A DNA stretch of 64,000 nt from MPNO01 sp965200535. GTDB lineage: Bacteria > Pseudomonadota > Alphaproteobacteria > MPNO01. This document shows positions 52,273 to 61,855 of the stretch, in pieces; within the stretch, counting starts at the first letter, position 1, and every line of letters begins with the position of its first letter. Under the pieces are notes generated by a model, which was given only the letters and a program-made list of their open reading frames with translations, was not told where the DNA came from and did no database searches. The DNA is taken from NCBI GenBank assembly GCA_965200535.1, contig CBDAUF010000001.1, forward strand, positions 248,001 through 312,000, in the 5' to 3' direction. The position numbers were made by a program, and so were the translations under genes.

Positions 52273-53469
52273 TCAGAACTGGGCGGGACCGGGCGGCAGG
52301 CCGAGCGCGACCCGCCCGTAGAGCGCCGACACGGCGTCGAAGTTCATGCTGATGTGCATCGCCGCAGCGTGGATGTCGCGCCAGTAACGCTGGATTCGCG
52401 ACGACGTGAACAGACCTCCGCCGCCGCCGGCTTCGAACATCAGGTCGGCTGCCCGGGTGGACAGCCGGGCGGCAAAGGCGAGGTTGCGCTTGTTGCGGGC
52501 GCGCGCCGCGACGGTCAGCTCATCCCCGGCGGCCACCGTCTCCATCAGCACCTTGCAGTCGCGGTCTACCAGCAGGCGGGCGGCGTCGATCGAGGCCGCA
52601 GCCTCGCCCACCTTCATATGGATGTTGGGAAGGGACGCCATCGGCGCCGGCTCGGACAGCGCCGCGCCGCGGGTGATGCGCCCGCGCGTTGCCGCGAGGA
52701 AATCCTCGTAGGCGCCCTGCGCCATGCCGAGGATCGGCGCACACAGGCTGATCGAGATCATCGAGAACAGCGGGATCCGGAACATCGGCCCCGGGTTCGC
52801 CGCCGCACCGGGAGGGTTGCCGGTCATGGTATCGGCAACCGGAAGAAACCGGTGTGCGGGAACGAACAGACCCTCGCAACGGACCGTCTTGGAGCCGGTG
52901 CCCGCGAGGCCGACCACCGACCAGTTATCCTCGATCTGGAATTCCGCCGTCGGCGCGAGCGCGTAGCCGCGCACCCCGTCCCCGCCGTCCGCACCCGGCA
53001 CGGTGGTCGCGACAATGGTCCAGCCGCAATTGTCGACACCGGAGCAGAACATCCACCGACCGGACAGGAGATAGCCGCCGCCGACCGGCTCCGCCGTGCC
53101 GTTGGGAGCGACCGACGCCGCGACGACCGCGTCCGGATCGCCGCCCCAGACATCGTCCTGCGCCTCGGCTTCGAACATGCCGAGGAAGAGATGGTACTTC
53201 GCGGTCACCGAATAGACCCAACCCGTCGAGCCGCAGCCGCGGGCGATCTCGAAGGCGATGGCGACGAAGGTGTCGAGCCCATGCTCGAAACCGCCGATCC
53301 GCCGGGGCAGAAGCACCCGGTAGAGGTCGGCCGCGATCATCTCGCGGAAGGTCTCATCGGAAACGCGCCGGTCGGTCTCGGTGCGCTCCTGGCGTTCGCG
53401 CAGCACCGGGACCATCGCACGGGCGCGCGCGATCAGCGCCTCCGCCGGAACGATTCCGCCGCCGTTCAT
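52273..53469 (-). CDS. Group D flavin-dependent monooxygenase (HsaA/acyl-CoA dehydrogenase fold)
   Basis: A 398-residue acyl-CoA dehydrogenase-fold protein. It lacks the usual dehydrogenase catalytic glutamate pattern. SGRWMFCSGVDNCGW and the C-terminal SRIQRYWRDIHAAAMHISMNFD match reduced-flavin-using monooxygenases such as HsaA and related hydroxylases. These hydroxylate phenols or steroid rings and need a separate flavin reductase. The neighbouring PPOX-type gene might bind flavin but is not an obvious reductase. The substrate is probably aromatic given the adjacent ring-cleavage dioxygenase. Confidence 0.82.
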   Translation of the reverse strand: MNGGGIVPAEALIARARAMVPVLRERQERTETDRRVSDETFREMIAADLYRVLLPRRIGGFEHGLDTFVAIAFEIARGCGSTGWVYSVTAKYHLFLGMFEAEAQDDVWGGDPDAVVAASVAPNGTAEPVGGGYLLSGRWMFCSGVDNCGWTIVATTVPGADGGDGVRGYALAPTAEFQIEDNWSVVGLAGTGSKTVRCEGLFVPAHRFLPVADTMTGNPPGAAANPGPMFRIPLFSMISISLCAPILGMAQGAYEDFLAATRGRITRGAALSEPAPMASLPNIHMKVGEAAASIDAARLLVDRDCKVLMETVAAGDELTVAARARNKRNLAFAARLSTRAADLMFEAGGGGGLFTSSRIQRYWRDIHAAAMHISMNFDAVSALYGRVALGLPPGPAQF

Positions 53470-53569
53470 TTCATTGCCTTCGGGGCCTTCCGGCGATGTT
53501 CACGGAAGATGCGTCCTGTCCCGATCCTCTGCGGCGCCATGTTCGATCAGCAAACGGCCGGCCGGTTGG

Positions 53570-54055
53570 TCATGCCGCATCCCAGGGCAGGCTGGCGCCG
53601 TAGCCGTGGGTCAGGGTGGCCACGTCGTCCGGGTTGTAGACGTGGCGCGGCGGGGTCTCGAACGTCGCGTAGGGGCGGATGCGGACCACCACGCGCCCTT
53701 CCTCGGCGGCGAGCTTGCGGAGATCCTCGCGCTCCGCTTCGGGCATTTCCTGTTCGGCCATGAGTTCGCAGATGCGGATCAGGAGGTCGTCGCCGCCGTC
53801 CTCCTCGATCGCCGCGTCGCCGTAGACCAGGAGATAGGTCGGCGGCCATTTCTCGTCGAGGATGCAGAGCGAGACCTTGGGGTTGCGCATGACGGCCTTC
53901 GCCTTGGCGCGGCCGATCATGGTGGACACCAGGATGTCGCCGCCGTCCATCACATAGTAACAGCAGGACATCGATGGGCCGTCCGCTTTGCGCGCGTAGC
54001 CCAATATCGCCGTTCGGTGACCGCGGACGAACGCCCGCCTTTCTGCTCCGTTCAT
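53570..54055 (-). CDS. PPOX class FMN/F420-binding protein
   Basis: A 161-residue split-barrel protein of the pyridoxamine-phosphate-oxidase-like family. The core GRAKAKAVMRNPKVSLCILDEKWPPTYLLVYGDA is the flavin-binding strand/loop region. Members use FMN, F420 or heme; the cofactor here is not certain. The start at 54055 overlaps the cupin gene stop by 4 nt (ATGA). It may serve as a flavin partner of the monooxygenase encoded 100 nt downstream. Confidence 0.82.
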   Translation of the reverse strand: MNGAERRAFVRGHRTAILGYARKADGPSMSCCYYVMDGGDILVSTMIGRAKAKAVMRNPKVSLCILDEKWPPTYLLVYGDAAIEEDGGDDLLIRICELMAEQEMPEAEREDLRKLAAEEGRVVVRIRPYATFETPPRHVYNPDDVATLTHGYGASLPWDAA

Positions 54056-55047
54056 CCCATTTCTCCTTCGAAACGCCGTTCGCGCCAAAGGCCGAGTTTT
54101 TCCTGCACCGCCAGATCGGTGACGCTGAACAGTACGGCGCCGCCGTCCGAACGATGGCGGTGCCGGCGCCAGCCGGGCACAACGAATACGTCGCGGGCGC
54201 CCCATTCCAGGACCTCGCCCTCGACCTCGGTCGCGCCGGCGCCTTCGACCGCGCAGTAGATCGCGCCGTCCGTTGCCCGGCGCGGCGTGCCGCGGAAGCC
54301 GACGGGAAGACGCTGCAGGAAAGCGGCGATAGCGGGCGCCGGATCGTCGTAGCGGAACCGCCAGCCGTGGCACGGGTCGGGGCCGGTCTCGCCGGCGATC
54401 CGGTCGAGCGCGGCGCGCGCCGGGCCGGCGCGTCGGTTGAGCACAGAACCGGCTGCCGCGTCCGATCGGGTGAGCGGCTGCAGGGTTCGCTCGTGCGTCT
54501 CGCGGAATACGGTGTCGAGGGCGTCGATCAGAGGCGTATCGAGAATGTCGAGCCAGATGACCGGTTCGCCGCCCTCGTTGCGGTGGTCGTGCCAGGTCCA
54601 GTGCGGGGTGACGACCATATCGCCGGGCGCCATCTCCAACGCTGCACCGTCGACCGTGGTCAGCGCGCCGCGGCCCTCGATGACGAAGCGGACCGCCGTC
54701 TGGCTGTGCCGATGGCACGGCGCGATCTCCCCGGGCAGGACCAGTTGCAGGCCGGCATACAGCGTCTGCGTCGCCCGCATGGCTCCGGCGAAACCGGGAT
54801 TCTGGAGGACCAGCACACGGCGGAAGGCATCCTCTGCGCTGACCAGCCGGCCGGCCTCCATCAGCCGCGGCAGCACGTCCTCGAAGCGCCACAGCGCCGG
54901 GCAGGCCGGCGATCGCGGCCGGCTGAGGTCGGCGCCCCGGCGCCCGACCCAGAGCGCGCCCAGATTCTCCCTGCCGAGGCGCGCATGGAACGCGGCCTCG
55001 CGGTCTGCGGCGCCGCTGCCGTCGGGATCGAGGGAGAGGCGCGCCAT
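54052..55047 (-). CDS. Cupin ring-cleavage dioxygenase, gentisate 1,2-dioxygenase-like
   Basis: A 331-residue bicupin. The first cupin has the iron ligands H112 and H114 in PCHRHSQTAVRFVIEG and probably H153 in HWTWHDH, the gentisate dioxygenase pattern. The second cupin (VEGAGATEVEGEVLEWGARDVFVVPGWRRHRH) is also histidine-rich. It would cleave gentisate or a related salicylate between the carboxyl and hydroxyl groups. The frame runs on through the MFS gene; the ATG at 55047 lies 5 nt after the MFS stop. Confidence 0.85.
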   Translation of the reverse strand: MARLSLDPDGSGAADREAAFHARLGRENLGALWVGRRGADLSRPRSPACPALWRFEDVLPRLMEAGRLVSAEDAFRRVLVLQNPGFAGAMRATQTLYAGLQLVLPGEIAPCHRHSQTAVRFVIEGRGALTTVDGAALEMAPGDMVVTPHWTWHDHRNEGGEPVIWLDILDTPLIDALDTVFRETHERTLQPLTRSDAAAGSVLNRRAGPARAALDRIAGETGPDPCHGWRFRYDDPAPAIAAFLQRLPVGFRGTPRRATDGAIYCAVEGAGATEVEGEVLEWGARDVFVVPGWRRHRHRSDGGAVLFSVTDLAVQEKLGLWRERRFEGEMG

Positions 55048-55052
55048 GAGGG

Positions 55053-56303
55053 CTACGCCGCCGCCGGCTGCAGCTGGCGCGGCCCGATCTTGTAGATCAG
55101 GACGAAGAGAACGGCGAGGTTGGCGGCATTGCAGGCGACCCCGAACAGAAAGGCCGGAACGTAGGTGCCGGTCGCGTCGAACAGCACGCCGCCGATCCAG
55201 CTCCCGAACCCCATCGCCAGCGCCCCGAACAGGAACACAAGCCCGGTCCGCCGCCCGGCCTCGGTGACGGGCATCAACTCGCGGATCGCCACCGCGTAGA
55301 CCGGGAAGATACCGCCGTAGCCGAGGCCGAACAGGACGGCGACGACGTAGAGTGCGATCAGACCGTCGACCGCGGTGAAGGCGGCCAGCATCGCCGCCTG
55401 AGCGCCGCAAAAGACGATCAGCGCCCGCAGACCGCCGATACTGTCCGCCAGCAGCCCGACGAACACAGCGCGGCTGACGAAGGCGGCCATCAGCATGAGC
55501 GACAGAACCTCCACCGCGTTGGCGATCGGGTGGCCCAGGTCGGTGACGTAGGAGACGAGATGGCCGAGCGGCAGCCCCATCGCGATGCAGCATCCGACGA
55601 TCGCGCAACAGAGCGCGGCCTGGAGCGCGCCCACGGAGATCGCTGCCCCGCCGCGAACGCGGCGCGGCGAAGCGTCGGACACGGGGAACGGCGCGGCCGC
55701 GGGCGCCGGCGCACGGCGGCGCAGAACCAAGGCGAGCGGCAGCAGGAAAAGCATCGCAACCCCAGCGAAGACGAGCGCCATCGTGCGCCAGCCGTGGGCT
55801 TCCATGATCAGGCCGAAGATCGGCGGCCACATGATCCCGGCGAGCGCCTGACCGCCGGCGACAATGCCGACCGCCATCCCGCGCCGGCGCGTGTACCAGC
55901 GCGCGATGTTGGCCAGGGCGGGCGCTGCGAGCGCGCCGGTCCCGAGGAAGCCGATCATCAGCCCGTAGATGATGTAGAGCTGCCAGGCTGCATCGATGCG
56001 GCTCATGAGAGCGGCGCCGCACGGGATCATGATCGCGGCGACCAGGGCCGGCGGCCCCATGCCGTAGCGGTCGAGCACGCGACCCATGAAGAAGCCGCCG
56101 AAACCGGCGCCGATGAACTGCAGCGAAAACGCCAGCGAGGGGATGGCCCGCGGCCACGAAAATTCGGCGGCGATGGGCTTGAGCGCCACGACAACCAGGA
56201 ACATGGCGCCCGAACCGATGAGCAGCGTCATCACCGAGGCGGCGAGCACGTAGACCCGGACCGCGGGCTCTTCCTGCACCGGATCTCGGGCCGCGTCCGT
56301 CAT
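55053..56303 (-). CDS. MFS transporter
   Basis: A 416-residue major facilitator permease with about 12 hydrophobic segments and the loop motif GRVLDRYGMGPP between helices 2 and 3. GGIFPVYAVAIRELMPVTEAGRRTGLVF is the second-half counterpart. It heads a minus-strand operon with the gentisate-dioxygenase-like cupin, PPOX and monooxygenase genes, so it probably imports the aromatic acid. Confidence 0.88.
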   Translation of the reverse strand: MTDAARDPVQEEPAVRVYVLAASVMTLLIGSGAMFLVVVALKPIAAEFSWPRAIPSLAFSLQFIGAGFGGFFMGRVLDRYGMGPPALVAAIMIPCGAALMSRIDAAWQLYIIYGLMIGFLGTGALAAPALANIARWYTRRRGMAVGIVAGGQALAGIMWPPIFGLIMEAHGWRTMALVFAGVAMLFLLPLALVLRRRAPAPAAAPFPVSDASPRRVRGGAAISVGALQAALCCAIVGCCIAMGLPLGHLVSYVTDLGHPIANAVEVLSLMLMAAFVSRAVFVGLLADSIGGLRALIVFCGAQAAMLAAFTAVDGLIALYVVAVLFGLGYGGIFPVYAVAIRELMPVTEAGRRTGLVFLFGALAMGFGSWIGGVLFDATGTYVPAFLFGVACNAANLAVLFVLIYKIGPRQLQPAAA

Positions 56304-56429
56304 TCCGGTTCCTCCCGGCGTGCTACAGACCGCATGTCAAGCCAACAGGACCGGCGGCCGCGCCGGACAGGGCGCGGGCAGGGAATGCGGTTCCGCCGCC
56401 GGCTGCCGCGGCTCACCGCCGACCCGGAA

Positions 56430-57035
56430 TCAGGCGTTCCACGCGGCCTGAAGGGCCGGGCGGGCCAGCAAGCGTTCGTTATATGCCTTCAGGTTCGGCA
56501 TGCCGGAGAGATCGGCGCCGAACTTCTCCGACATGACGCACGCATGGCCGGTGATCGTGTCGGCGGCGGTGAACGGACCGGCGAGATAGTCCCGGCCCGC
56601 CAGGTGGGCCTCCACCGGCGCCAGGGTGCGGTTGAGAAGCCGCAGCGCGCGGTCGGCATTCCCCTGGTTGCGCCGATCCGGCGGCAGCAGCACGGTCTCG
56701 ACCACGATGGTGTTGATCGGCGGCATGATCATGCCTTCGCCGTAATGCAGCCATTGGAGATAGGTCGCGAAGTCGGGCGAATCGGGGCTGGGCGCGAGCT
56801 GTCCGCCGCCGTAACGCGCGACCAGATACTGCGCGATCGCGGTGCTCTCGAAGATGCGGGTCTCGCCGTCGTCGAGCGTCGGCACCCGGCCGTTGGGGTT
56901 GACGGCGAGATATTCGGGCGAGCGCATCGCCTTGTCGCCGAGCGTATAGCGCTCGATCTCGTAGTCGAGTCCGAGTTCGTTCAACAGCCACACCGTGCGC
57001 ACCGCCCGGCTGTTCGGCGCATAGTAGACCTTCAT
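56430..57035 (-). CDS. Glutathione S-transferase family protein
   Basis: A 201-residue GST. The thioredoxin-like N-domain runs MKVYYAPNSRAVRTVWLLNELGLDYEI with NPNGRVPTLDDG and the glutathione-binding IFESTAIAQYLV. The helical C-domain contains YLAGPFTAADTITGHA. Near a gentisate-type dioxygenase it could be a glutathione-dependent maleylpyruvate isomerase, but the sequence fits general GSTs as well. It lies 126 nt upstream of the MFS gene on the same strand. Confidence 0.88.
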   Translation of the reverse strand: MKVYYAPNSRAVRTVWLLNELGLDYEIERYTLGDKAMRSPEYLAVNPNGRVPTLDDGETRIFESTAIAQYLVARYGGGQLAPSPDSPDFATYLQWLHYGEGMIMPPINTIVVETVLLPPDRRNQGNADRALRLLNRTLAPVEAHLAGRDYLAGPFTAADTITGHACVMSEKFGADLSGMPNLKAYNERLLARPALQAAWNA

Positions 57036-57184
57036 CGGGCCCCCTCGGCAATTTTCGCGCGTCCCTCGCCGACACTTGGCCAGAGCGTACCGGCCGCGTC
57101 AATCCGCGCCCGCGCGCCGCTTCCGTGCTGCACCCCCGATTGCGCTATCATGCCGGCGGAACACGAAACGGCCGGGAGGCGGGC

Positions 57185-58243
57185 GTGCGCTTCGGTATGC
57201 AGTTCTTTCCCGATGTCCGTCCGGACGAGAAACCGGCCGACCGATATTTCGCCGAGTCGCTCGATCTGGTCGGGCTCTGCGACCGCTACGGCTACAGCCA
57301 TGTGCGTATCGTCGAGCACTATTTCCACCACTGGGGCGGCTACAGCCCGAACCCGATCGTGTTCCTCGCCGCCGCCTCGCAGCGCAGCCGCACCGCGCGC
57401 ATGGTCACCGGCGCGGTGCTGCCGGTGTTCAACAACCCGCTCAAGCTCGCCGGCGAGATCGGCATGCTCGACGCCATCTCCGGCGGACGCCTCGAGGTCG
57501 GCTTCGCCCGCGCCTTCCTGCATCACGAATACAGACATTTCGGCATCGACATGGAGGAGAGCGTCGACCGCTTCGAGGAAGGGCTGGATCAAGTTTGCCG
57601 CCTGCTGGAGGGCGAGAACGTCACTTGCCGCGGGCGCTACCACAGCTTCGACAACGTCACCTCGCTGCCGCGCCCGACGCAGAAGCCGCGCCCGCCCATC
57701 TTCGTCGCAGCGGTCGGGACGCCGGCCTCGTTCGAGCGTGCGGGCGAACTCGGACACGCGGTGATGGCCATCCCGGGCGTCGGCTCGACCCCTTCGGAAC
57801 TGATCGGGATCTATCGCGAGGCCTGGAAACGCGCGGGACATCCGGGCAAACCGACGGTGATGCTCGCGGTCTTCATGTATTGCAGCGAAGACCGGGAGGA
57901 ATCGGTCGGCATCGCCAAACCCCGGATCGAGCGCCACTTCGAATCGATCGTCGACGCGACGAGAGGCTACGCCGAGGGCGCGCCGCCCTCGACCTACCGG
58001 AACTACGACAGAATGCGCGCGCGGATGGCGGCCGAGACTTTCGAATCACAGGTCGAGCACCGGGCCGCCTTCGTCGGCACCCCGGCGGACATCATCGAGC
58101 AGCTGCACGACTTCGACCGCGCGATGGGCGGCTGCGACCACGTCTCGATGCAGGTCAATTTCAACGACATGCCCTACGATCTCGCCGAGCGCTCGGTCCG
58201 CCTGTTCGGCGAAAAGGTCATCCCTCACTTCGCGCTCCGGTGA
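57185..58243 (+). CDS. LLM class flavin-dependent oxidoreductase
   Basis: A 352-residue luciferase-like monooxygenase. FGMQFFPDVRP, DRYGYSHVRIVEHYFHHWGGYSPNPIVFLAAASQRS, then VLPVFNNPLKLAGEIGMLDAISGGRLEVGFARAF are the family motifs. The start is GTG at 57185 with GGGAGG 5 nt upstream; the ATG at 57125 would add an unconserved tail. It resembles the truncated enzyme at the window start. Its 3' end overlaps the soxG-like gene by 26 nt on the other strand. The substrate is unknown. Confidence 0.88.
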   Translation: MRFGMQFFPDVRPDEKPADRYFAESLDLVGLCDRYGYSHVRIVEHYFHHWGGYSPNPIVFLAAASQRSRTARMVTGAVLPVFNNPLKLAGEIGMLDAISGGRLEVGFARAFLHHEYRHFGIDMEESVDRFEEGLDQVCRLLEGENVTCRGRYHSFDNVTSLPRPTQKPRPPIFVAAVGTPASFERAGELGHAVMAIPGVGSTPSELIGIYREAWKRAGHPGKPTVMLAVFMYCSEDREESVGIAKPRIERHFESIVDATRGYAEGAPPSTYRNYDRMRARMAAETFESQVEHRAAFVGTPADIIEQLHDFDRAMGGCDHVSMQVNFNDMPYDLAERSVRLFGEKVIPHFALR

Positions 58244-58940
58244 TGCGCCGGACCGCCGCGAGGCCCACCGGAACGCCGCCCAAGGGCGTCATCGCATCGA
58301 CGAGCACGCCCCAGGCATAAGCCGCCGACGCACTGTCGCCGAGCAGGTGGAATGCCGGCGTGCCGCCCAGCGAGACGGCAATGACGATCATCGACATCCG
58401 CGCCACCGATGTCTGGGCGACGCTGCCGACGGGAAAGGCGCGCAGTCTCAGGTCGACACCGCAGAGCGTCGCCATGGCGTCCGCCGCCTGCGCCCCGCCC
58501 AGCACAAAATGAAAGCTTCCGTCGCGCCGCATCACCTTGTAACAGCCGGCGGCAGGAGCGGCGTCGAATGCCGCCTCGAGACGGGTGCAGAGGCCGTCCT
58601 CCCCGCCCGGGGCGCCGGCAGCGCCGAGTATCAGGGCCTCGGTCGGCGCCAGCCGGGCCGCGAGCGCGCCGTCCGTCTGCACAACCGCCCGGTTGTCGCG
58701 CGTGAGCCCGCCGACCCGGTGCTTCGCCAGCCAGTCGAGCGCGGTGCGGCCCTTGAACCCGATGCGCGGCAGCGGCGAAAAATCGCACAGGCCGAGGGTC
58801 GGGAGGGCGTTCCGTTCAGCGACCGGGTCGCCGAAATCGAGGGCCACGGCCGCCCCGGAGAGTGCGCCGAACCGTGCGCCGCGCGCTGCGAGTTCGCGGT
58901 AGACGAAACTTCGCCGCAAATGGGCTGCCGGCTCGGTCAC
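58218..58940 (-). CDS. soxG: Sarcosine oxidase-type gamma subunit
   Basis: A 240-residue member of the SoxG family. DFSPLPRIGFKGRTALDWLAKHR resembles the glycine-cleavage-T-like folate domain. AQTSVARMSMIVIAVSLGGTPAFHLLGDSASAAYAWGVLVDAM is typical of the C-terminal part. It completes the heterotetrameric oxidase/dehydrogenase encoded upstream and overlaps the alpha gene by 4 nt. In an N-methylglutamate dehydrogenase it would be the D subunit. Confidence 0.88.
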   Translation of the reverse strand: MTEPAAHLRRSFVYRELAARGARFGALSGAAVALDFGDPVAERNALPTLGLCDFSPLPRIGFKGRTALDWLAKHRVGGLTRDNRAVVQTDGALAARLAPTEALILGAAGAPGGEDGLCTRLEAAFDAAPAAGCYKVMRRDGSFHFVLGGAQAADAMATLCGVDLRLRAFPVGSVAQTSVARMSMIVIAVSLGGTPAFHLLGDSASAAYAWGVLVDAMTPLGGVPVGLAAVRRITGARSEG

Positions 58941-61855
58941 GAGACCTCCTGGCGGGCGTTTTCGGGATCGTAGAACGGCAACGAGACGACCTCCGCGGCG
59001 ATCGTCTCTCCGTTCGCCTGGCGGATCGAGAAACGCGCGCCGGGCCGGGAGTCTTCCGGCGGCAGGTAGGCGAGGCCGATCACGGTGCCGAGAACCGGCG
59101 AACGCATGGCCGAAGTCACCCGGCCCGCGATCTCCCTGTCACGGATAACCAGACAGAACTCCTCCGGCGCAGCCGCGTCGGCATCGCTCAACACGAAACC
59201 GACAAGTTTCCGGGTCAACGGACGCCGGTCCTGGACCGTCATCGCGCGGGCCCCGACGAAAAACGGCTTGCCCCGGGCGACCGCCCAGCTCATGTCGGCC
59301 TCCGCCGGGGTGGTCAGCCCGTCGGTGTCCTGCCCGACGATGACATGGCCCTTTTCCAGGCGCAGCAGACGCTGGGCCTCGACACCGAACGGCCTTATGC
59401 CGTCCGCCCGGCCGGCCTCCATCAACCGGTCCCAGAGCGCCTCGCCGCAGCTCGCCGGAACGTGGATCTCGTAACCGAGTTCGCCGACGAAACCGACCCT
59501 GAGCAGGCGGGCCGGAATCCCCGCGATCTCGCCGCCGCGCACCCCGAGATAGGGAAAGCCGCCGGGCGACAGGTCGATCTCCCCGGCGATCGTGCCCAGC
59601 ACATGGCGCGCCGACGGACCGGCGATATTGATCCCGCACCAGGCGGACGTCACGTTGGTGATATCGACGTCGAGACGCCACTGCGCGTTGTGCCACAACA
59701 TCTCCCGGTACACGCGGTCGGCCCCGCCGGTGGTCGCGGTGACGTAGAAATGGTCGTCGTCCAGCCGGCATGCGACGCCGTCGTCCACGATCGCCCCGGC
59801 AGCGTCGCACATCAGCACATAACGCAGCCGGCCGACCGGCTGGCGCCGATAGGCGAAGGTATACATCCGCTCCATGAAGACAGCCGCGTCGGGGCCGCGG
59901 ATCTCGATCCCGCCGAGCGTCGAGACATCGATCAGCCCGACAGCCCGGCGAACGTGGACCGCCTCGGCGGCGATCTGCCGCTCCCGGTCGGCCTCCGCAC
60001 CGTAGAACGCAGGGCGGAGCCAGTCGCCCGCGACCATCATCTGCGCGCCGGCCTCGAGATGGCGGTGATGCATGGGGGTGAGCCGGACGGGCTCGAAGCT
60101 GCGGCCGGCGAGGACGCCCATCTTCTCCCCCGTGACCGGCGGGCGGACAGTCGTCGTTCCGGCGACCACGGCGTCGCGGTCGGCAGCCGCGGCGGCGATG
60201 CGAACCGCGTTGGTCGCGGAATAGCGGCCTTGCGACGGTCCCATGCCGACAGTCGAGTAACGCTTGAGGAGTTCGATATCGGTGTAGCCCTCGGCCGCCG
60301 CGTCCTGCAGGTCGCGGATGACCAGATCCTCGTCGAGATCGACAAACTCCTTGCCGGCAGGGTGCGCAAAAATCGGCCAGGCGTGGTTGCCGGCCCCGCC
60401 CCGCCCGGCGGGAACGGCGGGGGCCGTTCCGGGATCGAGACCGAGCGCCGCCGCCGCGGTCCAGCCGGCATGGCGGCCCTCGGCAATCACGGCGCCGAGA
60501 TCGTGGCTGCCGTTGGCCGCGCCGGCGACGAGAATGCCATCCGGGGCCCGGTCGATGCGGAGTCCCTCCACCTCCCGGTCGTAGACCAGGCGGGCGCCGG
60601 CATGGCAGGCGATATGGGCGGCCGGCATGCAGCCGGCGCTCATGCAGACCAGATCGCAGTCGATCGTCTCGCCGCCGGGGCCGAACTGCCCCGGCGCGGC
60701 GATGGGGGAGACAGTGACGGACCGAACGCGGCCGGTGCGGCGATCCCGCCGCGCTTCCGCAGGGGCGTGCCCCGGCATCGTCGGGATTCCCAGCCCGGCT
60801 AGCGCCGCGGCTTCGTCGCACCGGTCCGGTCGATGGCGCAGATCGACCACAGCCGCCACCTCGACACCGGCGTCGAGCAGGTCGAGCGCGGCGGCGTATC
60901 CCCCGCGCCCCGCGGCCGCCACGACGGCCCGGCTTCCCGGCCGGACCCGATAGTGCCGGATCAGCCGCTGCGCGGCGGAGAGCAGCATCACCCCCGGCAG
61001 ATCGTTATTGCGAAAGACGATGGGCTGTTCGACCGCCCCGGCGGCAACGATTGTCCTCCCGGTCCGTATCTTGTGCAGCCGCCGGCCGCAGACGACGGCG
61101 AGCCAGCCGTCGGAGAAGCAGCCCTCGCAGACGGCGCCGGTCATCGCCTCGATGTTTTCCGCCCGTTCCACCGCGCCGACGAGCGCAGCGCGCATCTCCC
61201 CCTGCGGCGCACGGTCGGCGCCGAAACGCGCATAGGTGAGCGCCCCGCCGAGAACGGGCTGATCGTCCACCAGCAAGACGTCCGCCCCTGCGGAGGCGGC
61301 CTCGGCGGCAGCCGCCAGCCCGGCCGGCCCGGCGCCGATCACCACGACATCGCGGAAACCGTATTTCTTGTCGAAACGACCGGGCGCTGCATCGAGATCG
61401 ACCGTTCCGAGCCCGGCGCGGGCGCGGAAAATCGGCTCCCAGCGCTGCCAGGCACCGGCGGGCCGGTAGAAGGCCTTGTAATAGAACCCGACCGGCAGAA
61501 ACCGGGACAGGCGTTCGATCCACGCGCCGCGGTCGTTCTCGAGGCTGCCGTTGTAGTTCTGCCCCGCGACCGCGAGTCCCTCTTCGATTGTCCGGGTGGC
61601 AGCCGGCACGTTCGGCTCTCCGGGAAGCTGGACGAGGGTGTTGGTGTCCCTGTCGGTCATGGCGTGGATGCCGCGGGGCCGCCGGTACTTGAACGACCGA
61701 GACAGGATGGAGACCCCGTTGGCGGCGAGGGCGCTCGCGATGGTGTCGCCGGCAAGCCCCTCGTAATTGCGGCCCTCGAAGGTAAACCGGACGGTCCGCG
61801 TGCGGTCGATCCGCTCTCCGGGTTCGGGCGCCAGGCGGTCTGTGCAGCCGGTCAA
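58937..61855 (-). CDS. soxA: Sarcosine oxidase-type alpha subunit
   Basis: A 972-residue subunit. The N-terminal RFTFEGRNYEGLAGDTIASALAANGV is the 2Fe-2S-fold domain start; the NAD-type dinucleotide motif GAGPAG is at 174-179. The C-terminal half (VHVRRAVGLIDVSTLGGIEIRGPDAAVFMERMYT and the following region) is a T-protein-like folate domain. It receives the formaldehyde unit from the methyl group as methylene-tetrahydrofolate. The start is TTG at 61855, overlapping the delta stop by 4 nt (TTGA). Confidence 0.9.
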   Translation of the reverse strand: MTGCTDRLAPEPGERIDRTRTVRFTFEGRNYEGLAGDTIASALAANGVSILSRSFKYRRPRGIHAMTDRDTNTLVQLPGEPNVPAATRTIEEGLAVAGQNYNGSLENDRGAWIERLSRFLPVGFYYKAFYRPAGAWQRWEPIFRARAGLGTVDLDAAPGRFDKKYGFRDVVVIGAGPAGLAAAAEAASAGADVLLVDDQPVLGGALTYARFGADRAPQGEMRAALVGAVERAENIEAMTGAVCEGCFSDGWLAVVCGRRLHKIRTGRTIVAAGAVEQPIVFRNNDLPGVMLLSAAQRLIRHYRVRPGSRAVVAAAGRGGYAAALDLLDAGVEVAAVVDLRHRPDRCDEAAALAGLGIPTMPGHAPAEARRDRRTGRVRSVTVSPIAAPGQFGPGGETIDCDLVCMSAGCMPAAHIACHAGARLVYDREVEGLRIDRAPDGILVAGAANGSHDLGAVIAEGRHAGWTAAAALGLDPGTAPAVPAGRGGAGNHAWPIFAHPAGKEFVDLDEDLVIRDLQDAAAEGYTDIELLKRYSTVGMGPSQGRYSATNAVRIAAAAADRDAVVAGTTTVRPPVTGEKMGVLAGRSFEPVRLTPMHHRHLEAGAQMMVAGDWLRPAFYGAEADRERQIAAEAVHVRRAVGLIDVSTLGGIEIRGPDAAVFMERMYTFAYRRQPVGRLRYVLMCDAAGAIVDDGVACRLDDDHFYVTATTGGADRVYREMLWHNAQWRLDVDITNVTSAWCGINIAGPSARHVLGTIAGEIDLSPGGFPYLGVRGGEIAGIPARLLRVGFVGELGYEIHVPASCGEALWDRLMEAGRADGIRPFGVEAQRLLRLEKGHVIVGQDTDGLTTPAEADMSWAVARGKPFFVGARAMTVQDRRPLTRKLVGFVLSDADAAAPEEFCLVIRDREIAGRVTSAMRSPVLGTVIGLAYLPPEDSRPGARFSIRQANGETIAAEVVSLPFYDPENARQEVS

